Assembly (NCBI RefSeq): GCF_048544455.1
Contig: NC_133534.1
Coordinates: forward strand, 225,460,292 to 225,524,291
Direction: 5' to 3'
Origin: Silene latifolia
Lineage: Eukaryota; Streptophyta; Magnoliopsida; Caryophyllales; Caryophyllaceae
DNA: 64,000 nucleotides
Positions 12,010-25,165 of this stretch are shown here, in pieces. Every line of letters starts with the position of its first letter. Position 1 is the stretch's first letter. The notes below the pieces were generated by a model that was given only the letters and a program-made list of their open reading frames with translations, was not told the DNA's origin and ran no database searches. Made by a program: the position numbers and the translations under genes.

Positions 12010-12617
12010 ATTTGTTTGGCTGACACTTGAAAAACACAGGAATTGGAAAATCCCATGAATTGCAAAAACATAGGTTGTTTGGTTGCCATATTTTTTGGAA
12101 AATGAGGGAATTAGAAGTTCCCAGGAACTTCCAATGCCTACATGATATAGGAATTGGCTTACCTACTCCCCCCAAGGTCATTGGAAGTTCCCATGGAATT
12201 TAATTCCTACATGAGCAACCAAACACTTTTGTCAAATTCACCCGAATTGGATCCAGGAACTTAATTCCCATGAAATTGAAGTTCCTAGGAAAATTAAGTT
12301 CCTTGATCAACCAAACGACTCTTGGACTTGTTTGGTTGACATAAGGGAACTAAAGATCCCGGGAACTTCAAGTTCACATGAATTTCCAATTCATGTGAAT
12401 TTCCAAAAAGTGTTTGGTTTGCATGTGGGAAGTTAATCCATGTGGGAAGTTCCAATGACCAAGGGGGGGCTTGGTGAATGACTTCCCACATAATGGAGGA
12501 AGTAGATTCATGTGGGAAGTTCTACTTCCCATGATTTTGGCAACCAAACAACATCATGGTTTTACACTTCCTAGGAAGTTTAAAATCCCATGATTTTAAT
12601 GGGTAACCAAACAAGCC
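12010..12617. repeat. Two tandem nested-palindrome (foldback) elements
   Basis: The motif GTTTGGTTG and its complement CAACCAAAC alternate in a +,+,-,-,+,+,-,- order. The forward copies are near 12013, 12077, 12329 and 12413; the reverse copies are near 12216, 12308, 12541 and 12605. Each +,+,-,- group is one unit of about 300 bp (12010-12318 and 12328-12617) in which an outer and an inner inverted repeat enclose further GGAACTTCC-type inverted motifs. No coding capacity. This looks like a MITE or foldback family; the superfamily is unassigned because no clear target duplication is visible. Confidence 0.6.
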
Positions 12618-13134
12618 CTAGACTAAGGAAAGATGGGGAGTAATTATTACTCCCTCCATTCAACTCTACTTTGCAAGTTTGCTTTATCACGTTTGCCAAC
12701 GCAACTTTTACGCGATAAGTGCATATTAAAAACATTTCTAAAATAGAAAGACAAACAATTGACCAAATTGAAATAGATAAATAAATGACGGGACGGGAGA
12801 GAGAATATATATATAGACGTATGATTTAAAGTATCAATGAATTTTTTTTTTTTTTTTTTTTTTTGTCTAAACCATCCGGTAATCTGAATTACATTGAGCC
12901 GATTAGTCCGGATTTTGGGGCGTGTCCAAGAATTACGGTATTTAAACCTCTCCCAATCGCAGTTGTAGGGGATCGATCCGCAAACCTACCTACCAAGGAT
13001 GATCCCATGCTACCACTGCGCCAACCAACTATTGGTTGTACGAATGAAAATATGAAAAGGGAAGATTTCGAGAATAGAAAAGGTAGGCAGGCTAGGGTTC
13101 ATATAAATTGAGAGTTGGTAGAGCTGTGAAATAC
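12618..13134. other. Intergenic DNA upstream of NTAQ1, with poly-T tract
   Basis: Contains a CTCCCTCC-type MITE-like end at 12650 with a loosely matching end near 12797, and a T run at 12842-12864. The promoter and 5' UTR of NTAQ1 must lie in its right half, but I see no confident TATA box. Confidence 0.35.
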
Positions 13135-14857
13135 ATGGAGTTACCCCAATTTGATCACACCCCTTACTACTGGTAAGTGGTACCTACCTACTTTCCTTTC
13201 GCTTCTCAATTCGCAACCATTGAATTCTTCTTCATTTTTTATATTTCCTTATTTATATTATATTCTGCACAACAGAATTGGAGTATGATTTGATTTGATT
13301 TGATAAAGATGAACAATTGAACATGATTGATTAATCTATGTATGTATGTGTTGCTTTTAAATCGGAGTATCGGACCTCCGAAAATTGGCAGTGCATGGAT
13401 TAATCTAACTCACCTAGCTTGGTTTTTGGTAGTGAGGAAAACATCTACAACCTTTGCAAGAAACTTTCTTCATCCGGGATCGCAGATGCTCAGGCTTCTC
13501 ATCTTTTTGTTGTTTTTATATCTAATCATAATAAACAGGCATGTCCCTCCACCTTCTTTGCTCTCTTGCTTGGAATGGGAGTAGTTATTAAGGGAGTAAT
13601 GAAGCTAAAATATAGTGTAATAATCACTCCATTAGGGGAGTAATTGTTCGTAATGGAGGTAATAATTCCACCCTCCACACACCACCAATCTCCTCCTATT
13701 TCTTCTTATTTTAGCTCTCATTACTCTCATTCGAAGCAAGCCCTATGTGTAATTCTCAGTTGAATTTAAGATGCAAGTGAAAACAACGTTTGTGGATTTA
13801 CAGTGACACAAATTTAACTCGTATATTTGCAGTAGATCCCACTCTGGCATCAGAAGGCCAGCCATAGGGCTGATGGCGTTATTCTTTGGGACTACCATGT
13901 CATCTGTGTACAGGTAGGTAACAACTCTTTTTCTTATTCTCTTTTTTTTTTTAGATGAATCATTCATTGTGTGAGGACTGAGAAGAGTATTTGACTGATT
14001 TGCTATTCTGTTCGTTTTACTTGGATTGTTGCTGGATGGATAACTTGTCTCATCTTAATATAATTTCTTTCAGATAAAAGGAAGCGGTGACGCTCCTCAA
14101 GTATGGGATCTGGATTCCACTCTTGCATTTCCTTCTCCTCTACCATCCTATGTGGCACAAACTTTCCAGCCATCATTTCAACTTTTTCCTGAGTACCAGA
14201 GGTTTGCAATCTTTACTTGAATTCTTTCCTCTTACGAGTATTTTTGATAAAACAAATTATTTTGGTGCTCTTCTCTATGCTGGCCATGACCAATGACTAT
14301 CCATAACAATTTGGGTTGCTTGAACAGATTTTACCGCATAGTGCATGCTCCCATTTTCCTGCGCAGTTTTGCATCTGATAGAAGGCACATGAAGGATCCT
14401 AATGGAGAGTGGACTGCTCAGCCACCTTCTTATGACCCAATAATTGCTCAAGGTATGCGAAAATCATTACTTATTATACAGTTGCCCCTCTTTTCTTGTC
14501 TTTGTATGGTGTAACTTACTCATAGGTAACTAATGTGAGAATGCTAGAATTAGGTACTGAGTAATTCTCAGTTGGCAAAGATGTATTCCCAGTAGTGTTT
14601 AGGTGCAAGCTCTTACTTTGTTGCTCTAAGTTAATTACTCCTAAGTCCTAACTCTTTCAGCATTCACTTACTTTTGCGTAGATGGAACAATCCACAACCT
14701 GAACGAGTACATGGAAATTCACAGTGGTGACGCCGTTCCTAAATTAGAAGCCAAAGTGGTAAATGCAGTAAGTGAGGAGAGGCTGGGTGTGGTGGTTAAT
14801 GAAAATCAGCTGCAACAATTCTTTGCTCATGCTTCCTCCGTAACTCCTCATTCATGA
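13135..14857 (+). CDS. NTAQ1: Protein N-terminal glutamine amidohydrolase
   Basis: Converts N-terminal Gln to Glu, feeding proteins into the arginylation branch of the N-degron pathway in cytosol and nucleus. Exons: 13135-13172, 13433-13538, 13836-13913, 14074-14201, 14328-14452 and 14682-14857. These sum to 651 bases, a perfect 216-codon frame plus stop, close to the family's usual 205-225 aa. The start is the ATG giving [18 protein letters not shown]. Expected catalytic residues are present: Cys13 (YYCEEN), His69 (LWDYHV) and Asp86 ([10 protein letters not shown]); the family triad is Cys/His/Asp. Other hallmarks are [15 protein letters not shown] and a C-terminal NLNEYMEI. Intron 2 has a GC donor (CAG|GCATGT) and a tandem CAGTAG acceptor; only the distal AG avoids a stop. 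Assignment is firm; the splice sites are hand-derived. Confidence 0.92.
13565..13740. mobile_element. Small inverted-repeat element (MITE) in NTAQ1 intron 2
   Basis: CTTGCTTGGAATGGGAGTA at the left end is inversely matched by TACTCTCATTCGAAGCAAG at the right end with only a few mismatches. The 176 bp between them is rich in GGGAGTAAT/ATTACTCC motifs and has no coding capacity. It lies 26 bp past the unusual GC donor of intron 2. A target duplication is not obvious. Confidence 0.5.
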
Positions 14858-15479
14858 ACGGATACATTGTGCAATGCAGATAAGTGCTTTTGAGGGAGGA
14901 ATGCTGTATACATTCTAATTTAGTTCCAACAGCCTGTGCAAGTTTATATTTTGATTCTTTTATGGTTCATATAATTAAAGAATGGTATTGAGGCTGATTG
15001 TGTTTTTAATGAACAAGAACATATTTCTATTACTGGGGGCGGAATTCTGTATCCATCGAACAAATTGTTAACTGCAATACCAACAAACTTATAAGTATTT
15101 GTCTTAAATGTTACTTTTCTTTAATTACTCCGTACTAATCAGCAAATTAACATCTTTTTTCTCTTTCTTCCGTTTTCTCTCAGTTTCAATTGCATCATCA
15201 CTCCCTTTCTGTCTTTGATTATTGTAATACAGTTGACACTTATTTTGTTTAATTGAGTAATATTTAATGTCTTATATTATTAAGTTTTTGCTCTGTAAGG
15301 TATAAGACCAGATTAGATCAATTATGGTTGACTCAACCAAACTAGAATTAGTGATTAATGAAAGACTCAACAATTTTTTTAAAAAAAGAGAGTTTATTCC
15401 CACCAGTCCACTAACTTGAAATTTCCTACTATATTGCTAAGCTTCAATGACCCTTTCTCCTCATTACACTAAAATAAAA
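14858..15479. other. Short intergenic region between NTAQ1 and villin
   Basis: No coding frame. It should contain the NTAQ1 3' UTR and poly(A) region and the villin promoter. The right end becomes CT-rich (CTTTCTCC repeats), as is usual near plant transcription starts. No confident core promoter element was picked. Confidence 0.4.
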
Positions 15480-15599
15480 GAAAGACCTTTCTCCATCTTC
15501 TGCTTTCTTTGCCATTTAATCCCTATCTGTTTCACTGTTTGCCTCGCAAACAAGTAAGGCAGTAACCATCATTCCGTCACAATTCCTTTCATCATTTAG
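15480..15599 (+). other. Probable villin 5' UTR exon
   Basis: A CT-rich stretch ends in a good donor (CATTTAG|GTATGT at 15599/15600). A matching acceptor, TGTCAG, ends at 16340, just upstream of the villin ATG. This makes a leader intron of about 0.74 kb, common in plant actin-binding protein genes. Both ends are inferred and the transcription start is unknown. Confidence 0.35.
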
Positions 15600-16357
15600 G
15601 TATGTTCTCCGGTTTGCTCTTTTCTTTATCTTCATGTTTACTTTGGTTCGGTCTTTCATTTTAGTTGTTTCCTGAATTTATTTCGTTGATCTCTGGTACT
15701 TCGTATTATATGTGAATATGTGATCATGCAGTTTTCTTAACTTTCATGATTTTGAGACCTTTGTCTACCTTATCTCTGGAATTACGTGTAATTGCTACCC
15801 TTTCACAGACTTATACTATGAGTCAAAGCCTCGTTTCTTTATACCATCTGACCGCCTCTGCTTGAGCTTAGGTAGAGCTACTGATGCGCTGGCTTGCCTA
15901 TCTTTTGTAGCTCGATTTTCTTCCGGGTATTTTTTGCTTGTTCAGGTAGCCATTATTTCTGCCATAATCACCATGTTGATTTAGCTTTGAAAAACTGACT
16001 CGCAGCTTTCACCTCCTCTGTTTTTCCCATAAAAGCAGAGGCTTTTTGGTCAGTTGGAATTGGGGACAGAAAAATTACTCCTCTCCTGAAAATGTTTGTT
16101 TGTGCTGCTTCCATTATCTAACGCGATGAGTGGACATGTCTTTTGGCTAGCAAAGAACTTATTACTTATACTTTGGTTTTTATACAATCTGAGCTTGCTG
16201 AAAGAACGACCTGCTATTAGAAACTACTAGTGATATGAAGATATTGAAATTACAGGCTTTTAATTGAGTTGAAGTTGTAAGTCCTGTAATTGTGTAGTTG
16301 CTGTGTTGATGTCTGGTTACTCAGAGCTTTGGTGTCAGGTGATCAAGGACCTCAGGA

Positions 16358-19300
16358 ATGTCGACTGCTACGAAGGCGTTGGATCCTGCTTTTCAAGGAG
16401 CGGGTCAGAAGCTGTATCCTTGCTTAGTACAGCCCGATGTGCTTACACCTATTTCTTGTTTTTCTTCCTTTTTTACTTAGAGTATCAATGCTGTTGCGAG
16501 GTCGATGCAATTTTTATGTTAGAGCTATAACTATTATTCACAAAGTTGATCCAACCTTGGATGCAATGACGAGAGACAGTTTCCTTCATCATACCAGTTA
16601 TGCTGTCCTCATCCTCATTTTGTCAATCTCAAAGTGAATGAATCCTTTTGTTGGGAATTCACGACTCCTAAGTCCTAATTAAATAATCGTTTGTTGGGTC
16701 AAATTTAATAAAGAGTAATCCCATTTAAAAGTGAATTGTAACCCATTCAACCCACAAGTTTAAGCCTATTAGTGAGGGTACAACCACACTTATTATAATT
16801 TATAAACTACCCAAATAGGGTAAACTACTCAACATCCCTCTTAGGGGTGGCAAATGGGTCAATCGGGTCGGGTATGAGTTGGGTCAGTTTGGGTCGGGCC
16901 ATTTCGGGTTTGACATACATTTCAGGTGGGGTTGGGTCGAGTCATTTCGGGTTCCGAGTCAATTTCGGGTGACCTGTTGTTAAGGTCACTTTTGGGTATG
17001 GGTCATTTTGGGTCGGGTCGTTTTCGGGTCAATGATTAAAACACTTTAGTTAGTACTATATAGATTAAGAAATACTATTTATTAGGAATTGTTATAATTA
17101 ATGACACTCTTTGGGATGCATATAATATTAATATGATTTAGTACTTGTCGTTTCGGGTCATTTTGAATCGGGTCACTTATGGGTCGGGTCTTTTCGGGTC
17201 AGGTCATCTTGGATCGGGTCAACATTGGGTCAATCGAGGTTCAGGTCGGGTTTGGGTCAATTCGGATTCCGGGTCATATTTGGGTCAACCAAGTTCGGGT
17301 CACTTTCGGGTTTGGGTCAGCCTTATCGGGTCGGGTCAGCTTTGTCAGGTCTAATCCCTCCCTTGCACGATTTCATTTAACTCTCCCGTGAGATCAGCAA
17401 ACTCATCTTTTATTACATGCCACTCAATCAGGAGAAGTCTTGCTTAAGACCGTCTTAACTTAAGATGTCTCACAACCTCTTTTTATTTCCACCTTCATTA
17501 TAATCCGTTGTGAGAACCGTTTTTTAAGCTAAAACCGTATTAAACAATAATTGGTGTTCGATCAGTTGATCACCACCGTACAGAGTATCACAAGATGTCT
17601 ATCTTACACTTGCACTACACCAGCCCCATCATTTGTTCTTACCATTGTTGGGCCAGAATTAGAGTTGGCTAGCCCCATTTATTAGTCCAACCCAAAAGTT
17701 TAAGCTCACCATTGTTGGGCCAGCTTTCACTTCTTCTTCTTCCCTCCGACCAGATCAAAGGTAACATAAGGAAAATTGGAGTATTTAAGAAAAGGTTAAG
17801 AAAGTGAGGGTAAAAGTGGGAAAAAATAGTGGACCATATAATTGTGAGTTGATAAGTAGAGTATGTGATGACATTTTGTGTAAATATCAAATAGGTATAA
17901 GGACAACTTAATAATATTATGGCCAAATAAAAAATGTTACAATTGGTTTGGATCGTCCATTTAGAATAAGTGCTATATTTGGTATGGGTTGTAGGGTGTA
18001 TATCTTTATACTTGGCAAAGCTAACCTGTTTTTGGGAAGGATTGTTTTATTTCATTAATAAATAAAAGTTCTCAGGTGCAAATATAACCATTACCATTAG
18101 TCAACCAAACTCATGAGCACTTAAATCAATCGATAAGGAATTATTTTAGCTTAACTAGAAATTTCGTCAGTGTTAAAACTCATAAGGGGAGGCTTTATCG
18201 CCCTAGTGACCAACTGAACTCGAATCCGGACTAAATCGGTTGGTCTATACCAAAAAACAATTAGACAAGCAAATAAAGCGTGACTTTATTCATCCTAAGT
18301 TCGACATTAGACGTATCAATTTAACTACTACAATTGTATCATTGTAGTAGTTAAATTGGTACGACTGATTTTGATTTTCTTTGCCCATATTGACTTTAAC
18401 CCATTTATCGATCATCAATAAAATCAAACTACAACCCTACAAAAGTTAAAGTTTTCGAGATAATCTTTCTTACAAAGATCCCTATAACTTTTTCATGCCC
18501 CGTATAAGGTAGAAACTTTCGTTTGGCAAAGGGTTTCAAATAACTTTTTCATCAAAGTAGGTTTTTTGTCTAAAGAAAAATACTACAAGCCCGAGGTCAC
18601 CAAAAAAAAAGTTGCACAAATTTGTTTGTTTGTGACGCAAGATATATCCGTCATTTCTTGAGTAAGGAAATTTTACCTCACATCCAGCAACACTATTCAT
18701 GTGGTCCCCTTTCTCCACTAACCCATTTTGTAATCATTTTAACTCACAAAATATCCGCCACAAATGGTAACCCGTCACAAGGGAGACCAATTGAAAAAGT
18801 TGATAGAGAACATTCTTGGAATCAACATTTTTCGAGGTTACTACAAGCCTGAGGTTGAGGTCACCAAAAAAGAAAGTTGATACGAAAAATGTACACATTA
18901 TCATCTAGAGGAAAAAAATAAAAGAAAAATATTGCGGTGAACTTTGGGTAAAAAATTTGATGGGGAATCGAATAGGTGATGAATCGAAATGAATAGTATG
19001 GGTAAGAATTTTGGATTTGATCAAAAGTTGTCGAAACTATGAACACAAATTGAACTCCAATTTAAGTTGTAAACATGGCATTGTCAATGTGAAATGCTTT
19101 TTATAGGCCCCTCGAAAGAAAATCTTTATTTTCTCACTTTTGATCAAATCCAAAATTCTATGGCAAATTCTATTGTTTTTTTGGTTGATAGCTTGCTTTT
19201 ATGTGTGTGCTACTGCTTGTATTATTGTTATTATTTGTCTCGAATCTTAACTCCTTGAAGAGGAAGGGAGATATGGCGAATTGAGAATTTTGTACCCGTA

Positions 19301-22300
19301 CCTTTACCCAAGTCTGACTATGGCAAATTCTATTGTGGCGACTCTTACATTATTTTACAGGTACACCGCTATTTTGCGACTCACTCTCACTGCATCAATA
19401 ATTCAATATGTATTTGTTACGGGTACGGTTGGATTCCTTTCCTCTGTCAGTGGCGGATTTAGGGAGCGAAATGGTTATAAGAAATTTTGAATTTCTTAAT
19501 TAAAATTTTTGAATTTTTTCGAGGTTTACTTAAAGGCCAACCATTTCGCCCCTAAGAAGAAATCCTGGCTCCGCCACTGTCTACATGTCTCAACATTTGT
19601 TATAACTCATTCTCACATATCGTCTGGATTGTTGACTCAGTACAAGTGAATCCCTAAGAAGACATTTTATTGATGCTATTTAATGTTGCTGTTGCATCGC
19701 TCCTGGGATTCCCATTGCGTGGCCATTCTGTCGACTGTCGTGTCTCCAACACTCCTACTCTTTATTTTAGACTAAAAACTAATGTTTATGTTTAGCCTGT
19801 TGGACTGTTTGGAATCTGACATTGTGGACTTCTGGTAATACATAATTTTGCAGACAAGCTCGGTCAGGGGAGGTGCTTATTTATATGATATACACTTTTG
19901 GCTCGGAAAAGATACCACTCAGGTTGGTCTTAGCTATGTCTTCTCAACCTAATCTCTTTTCTCTGACCACATTAGACCGCTGAGTTTTGAATATATGATG
20001 ATTATAGGATGAAGCCGGAACTGCTGCCATCAAAACAGTCGAACTGGATGCATCCCTTGGAGGAAGAGCTGTACAACATAGAGAACCCCAAGGTTTTGAA
20101 TCTAACAAATTTTTGTCCTATTTTAAACCATGTATCATACCATTAGAGGGCGGTGTTGCATCTGGATTTAAGAAGCCGGAAGAACAAGAGTTTGAAACAC
20201 GTTTGTATATTTGTCATGGTAAACGTGCTATTACGATGAAGCAGGTATATATTTTTTCCATCACTTTTTGCGTCATAGCATCACCTTGTATATGCCAAAG
20301 CTAAACTAGTATATTTGCTTTGCAGGTCCCATTTGCTCGCTCCTCTCTAAATCATGATGATGTATTCATCTTGGATACTAAAGATAAGATCTATCAGTTT
20401 AATGGTGTAACTTCCAACATACAAGAGAGGGCCAAGGCCTTAGAAGTCGTTCAACTTCTTAAGGACCAATATCATCTAGGAACATGCAATTTTGCAATTA
20501 TTGGTATAAGAAATTAAATGTTGTCTTTTACCCCTCCTTTCCCATCATGGTGATCCTCAATCCTAATTTGACCAATTTAATATTTTCTAAGATGATGATG
20601 AACTTCAAGCTGAATCCGACTTTGGTGACTTTTGGACACTCTTTGGCGGTTTTGCCCCGCTTGCTGAAAAGTTTACAGTGGATGATGATGTTATTCCTGA
20701 AGAAACTCCAGCTAAGCTATACATGTATTCCCACTCTCTCTACATTTTCCCATTGACATTGTAGATAAGTTTCTTTGTCGTTTTGACCACTATCTAGTGA
20801 AGATTGGGCAGGCATTATTCTTCGGGAATTGAAGTTGCTGCCTTTTATCACCCTTTTTGCTGTCATGTCACTAATGCTAAACATTCCCCCTTTCCATTTC
20901 GATTGTTTTCAGTCAATGCAAACATAAATTTACTGTTAGGCTGTGACTATGTGAGTAATTAGAAGTGAAAGACTGGATTTAAAATAAAAGGGTGAGATTT
21001 TGAGCTCTAAATTTGATATTTTATTTTGTGAACCTCGCCCTTTTTGTGAACTAATGTTGGCGTTGTTATATTCTCATATTGTTTGATGCCTTTCATAAGA
21101 TCGACTACGATGTGCCTTTTTGTAGATGAATTTTTCCATTGTTTCAATTGGCTGGAAACCTTTTTTTTAGCGCAGCTTATGAATTGTTATGCTATGACAG
21201 CCGATAAATTAGCGCTGACCATCTATTGTCTTTGGTACCCTACTCCAACCACTGACTCTCTGTTGTGGTATTTCTGCTAGTTGCTTCTCTGACAATCTAT
21301 TGGCAGCCCTGCAGCCTTCAGACACGATTCAGTTACAGCACATAGTGGCCTAGTGGCTAGTTGGAACTCTAGCTCAAAAGCTATGACTTAGCCTGTTCTC
21401 TCCGTTTATAATTTGACATTTATTGCTACGAGTCTGCCTGATCCATTTGACATTGTTGGGGCTGTTTAGATATGTATATTCTTAGATGTGCTCCCTCTTT
21501 CTCCATCTGAGCCCAATTTAGTTAGTCTGGAATGCACATCGTCTATCTTCTTGTTTATAGAAAAAATAATTTTCATGGAATTTTTTTTGTATGAGCCGCA
21601 TTCATCTTTGCAAACTCCTCGTGACTGCTGTTTCCGAATGATTTGTTTGCGTCATAAGATTTACAAGTATTGAGTATTGACCAATTAGTTTACATCTTGC
21701 ATGTTGCTAATAGGGATGCTTATCAATAATCTGGTGTGACAGCTAGTTGAAATTTTACTTTTTAGAGATTATTGTGGGAATGGATCATATTGTTTCAAGT
21801 GCTCAGGTCACTCTTGACATTTACTTTCATTCTTGTAGCATCACTGACTGCCATGTTCAGTGGTTGGACGCTGAGCTTTCCAAAGGGTTGATGGAACATA
21901 ACAAATGTTATCTTCTAGACCATGGAGATGAAGTATACATTTGGTTTGGCCGTGAAACACAAGTGGAAGATAGGAAGGTGGCATGCCAAGCTGCTGAGGT
22001 ACTACTTATGGCGTTATTCACTTCTTAATTTGGCCTTTTCAGGTGAGAAGTTTGCATAACCTATCACAAATTAGCCTTGAGTAAGAGACAAGGCATAACT
22101 TTTCGTAGGTCCACAACATGACTGCCATCGGCATGTCACAGACTTAAACACACTTAATTGATTAGCGAATTGTTATTGGCTTTTTGTCTACCTCAAGTCC
22201 TCAATCGAAAGAGAATGGAATATGTGCATCACTTTGGGTTGTTTATTGTTGTTTTTGTATGCTTCCTTCAGGAATTTCTCAAGAGCCACAGTAGGCGGAA

Positions 22301-25123
22301 GTCAACGCGTATTACCCGTGTTATTCAAGGATATGAACCACATTCATTCAAGTATCACTTTAACTCTTGGCCAGCTGACTCTGCGGCTCCTAGTATCGAA
22401 GTCGGAAGAGGAAAAGTGGCAGGTATTAACATTCTTCACCTGCAAACAAAAAGTCGTTCTTTGATATTAGATTTGTATTAAGTCTAACGTTTTCCTCTTT
22501 GGTAGCTTTTCTGAAGCAACAAGGCATTGGTGTTAAAGGCGCGAGCAAAAGTGCTCCTGTTAATGAGGACGTTTCACCCTTTCTTGAAGGCAGTGGAAAA
22601 ATTGAGGTTCAATAGATATTGATCTTATCTCGTTGAAAATGATATAGTTACTAGTTACTTATTCTTGTTAATTTTTTCAGGTATGGCGAATCAATGGTAG
22701 TGCCAAGACTCCAGTGGCTAATGACGAAGTTGGTAAATTTTATAGTGGGGATTGCTATATTATTTTGTATACTTACCAATCTAGTGAGAAGAAAGAAGAC
22801 TATTACTTGTGCTGGTGGATGGGAAAGAACAGCATTGAGGTAGCATTTCTTTTCTGTGTAGCAATATTCTTGTTTTTTGGTTTCTTATTGGTCAAGCGAG
22901 ATGTGTCTATGGTATGCTTCTTCAAGGAAGGCTTGTTGGAGTGGTAAGCTTCTCGGTTGCCACTGTTGGGCTGCCTCTCTAGTTACATCCATCTTAATAG
23001 GTCCTCAATTTGTGGAAGTAGGCCATGTCTGATTTTGGTCATCTGTGTATGTTGGAAGTTGTTTTCTCTTTGTGAGCAAAAAGGAAAGCTGGAAAGGATG
23101 ATAGATTACTTGAAAGTTATCATGTGGTTAACTATGTGAAAAGCCATCTCATATCCTCATCATTAATTTAAGCTATACAAGGACAAGAATTAAAACTTTC
23201 TTAACTCCAATTGATTATGAACTAGGACGTAGTGCTAGACAGTATCAGCAAGAGAGAGGAAAGCTCATTTAGCCTTTTCAACAAAAAATACCCACATACT
23301 TTTGATAGGATGAGCAAACGAGCCAAACATGTCCAATTAATGTCGGCAACTCATGCTACACAAGGCTTGAGCAATTTGTAGGGAAAAAAATACAGCCTTT
23401 TGATTCGTGAACTAAAAGATATGTAATGGTCTACTAATGTCCAATTGTGGATCTTAATTCTCATATTGAACAAGTAATTACTTCGTTTTGTCAACAAATT
23501 ACATTAATTTTTGGTGGATTAAGTTGATTTAATCGTTTTTATCTTTAATTAGGGTTTAAAATTTTCAATTAGGGTTTTGATAGGAGAAGGGTGGTGGTAG
23601 TGGTGGTGGTGTTGAAGGGGCATCAGGGAAGGGGGCAGGTGGAGGTGGAGGCTTTGTGGGGCACAAGGCAGGTGGGCGGTGTTGGGGGTAGGGATGCTGT
23701 GTAGGGGAGACGAGGTGGGTGGTGTAGGGGTCATGCGTGGAGGCGTGACTGGTTGCGCTTCTTTTTATTGTGAAGTATCAGTAATTCAATTCGATGCAGT
23801 TCTCGATGCAATTTTCATCTTGTCATTCGGAAACAGCCTCTTAGTGTTGCTAACACAAGAGTAAGGCTGCGTTACTGCGTACATCTAACACCCTACCTCA
23901 CAATTTGCAAGAGCCATTGAGGCACCGGGGTAATGTTGTAGTTTTATGACTTATATGTTTGGCTTATGGAGCATATATTACTGCCCTATTCAGGATGATA
24001 GGAAGACGGCATCACACTTGACTACCACAATGTGCAATTCTTTGAAAGGAATACCTGTTCAGGTATCAGCCAACTGACATCTCCATCAATCATGCCATAG
24101 TAGTTTCAGAGTCTGCGAGCGCTTTTTTAAAACTCATGGTTGGCACAGGGTCGAATATTCCAAGGGAACGAACCACCTCAATTTGTTGCAGTGTTTCAGC
24201 CTATGGTTGTGTTAAAGGTATGAATATGATGCCTGGTCCAAATTATTACCTGCTTTTTATTATTCCTTTGTTGGGGAAAATTCACATGAATGATGTCGAT
24301 TCACATAGAATAATGTCGATATTACATATTATGTCGATTTTATCTTCCTAGAATAATCCCAAATTTGCATTATCATCCAATAATTCGAAGATTAATTTCG
24401 GTTATATATTTTTTGATTTTTCTTACATTTTTTTTTCTTGAATATTCAAACACAAATGTTAACTTTCTTATACAATGTACATTTTCAACATGTTTTTATA
24501 ATTTCATGTGGTATTAAACTATTAATCTGACAGTCACCTTTAACTTTAGATTGTTATGGTCATTTTTGAGTTATAGATTAAGGAGAATAATAAATTTAAA
24601 AATGGAAACACCGAACGAAAATTCCGCGTTTTCTTATTTTAGATCATAATGAGAAGATGCCTTCAAACCTTCGGATATTTTGAAAAGAGATTTTTTTTTT
24701 TTTTTTCTAAAATAGAGTTCAAAGGCAAAAAAAATTATCAAAATGGTGTTAACATGAAACTTATTACCAAAAATGGGTCCACTTCAGCTTCGAAGCTAGG
24801 TTCGTATTTAAGTCGCTTACCCCCTCAACCACCTATGTTACTCACGGGTGAATGTCCAAGTGTCGGACTCGGCTATTTTTTTTTGAAAAATATGCATATT
24901 TTGGTCTAAAATGAGGTGTCCAAGGGTCATACCCATGTCCGAGTGTCGAGTGTTGGACACGGGTACGAGAGGAAATTAGAAGAGTCGGAGTAACATAGTC
25001 AGCCACTAGTACTCTTTCTAGTATTAGAAAGAGGAAACATAACAAAACACATAAGTAGCCTCAACAAGATTTGAACCAAAGTCACTCAGCGACTTCATCC
25101 AAAAATGCAAATAAATAGCCCAG

Positions 25124-25165
<42 letters not shown>

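Noticed and set aside
17145..17391. Overlapping Gly/Ser/Val-rich ORFs in villin intron 1
   Set aside because: They are translations of the GGGTC repeat; several frames are open equally and none resembles a protein family.
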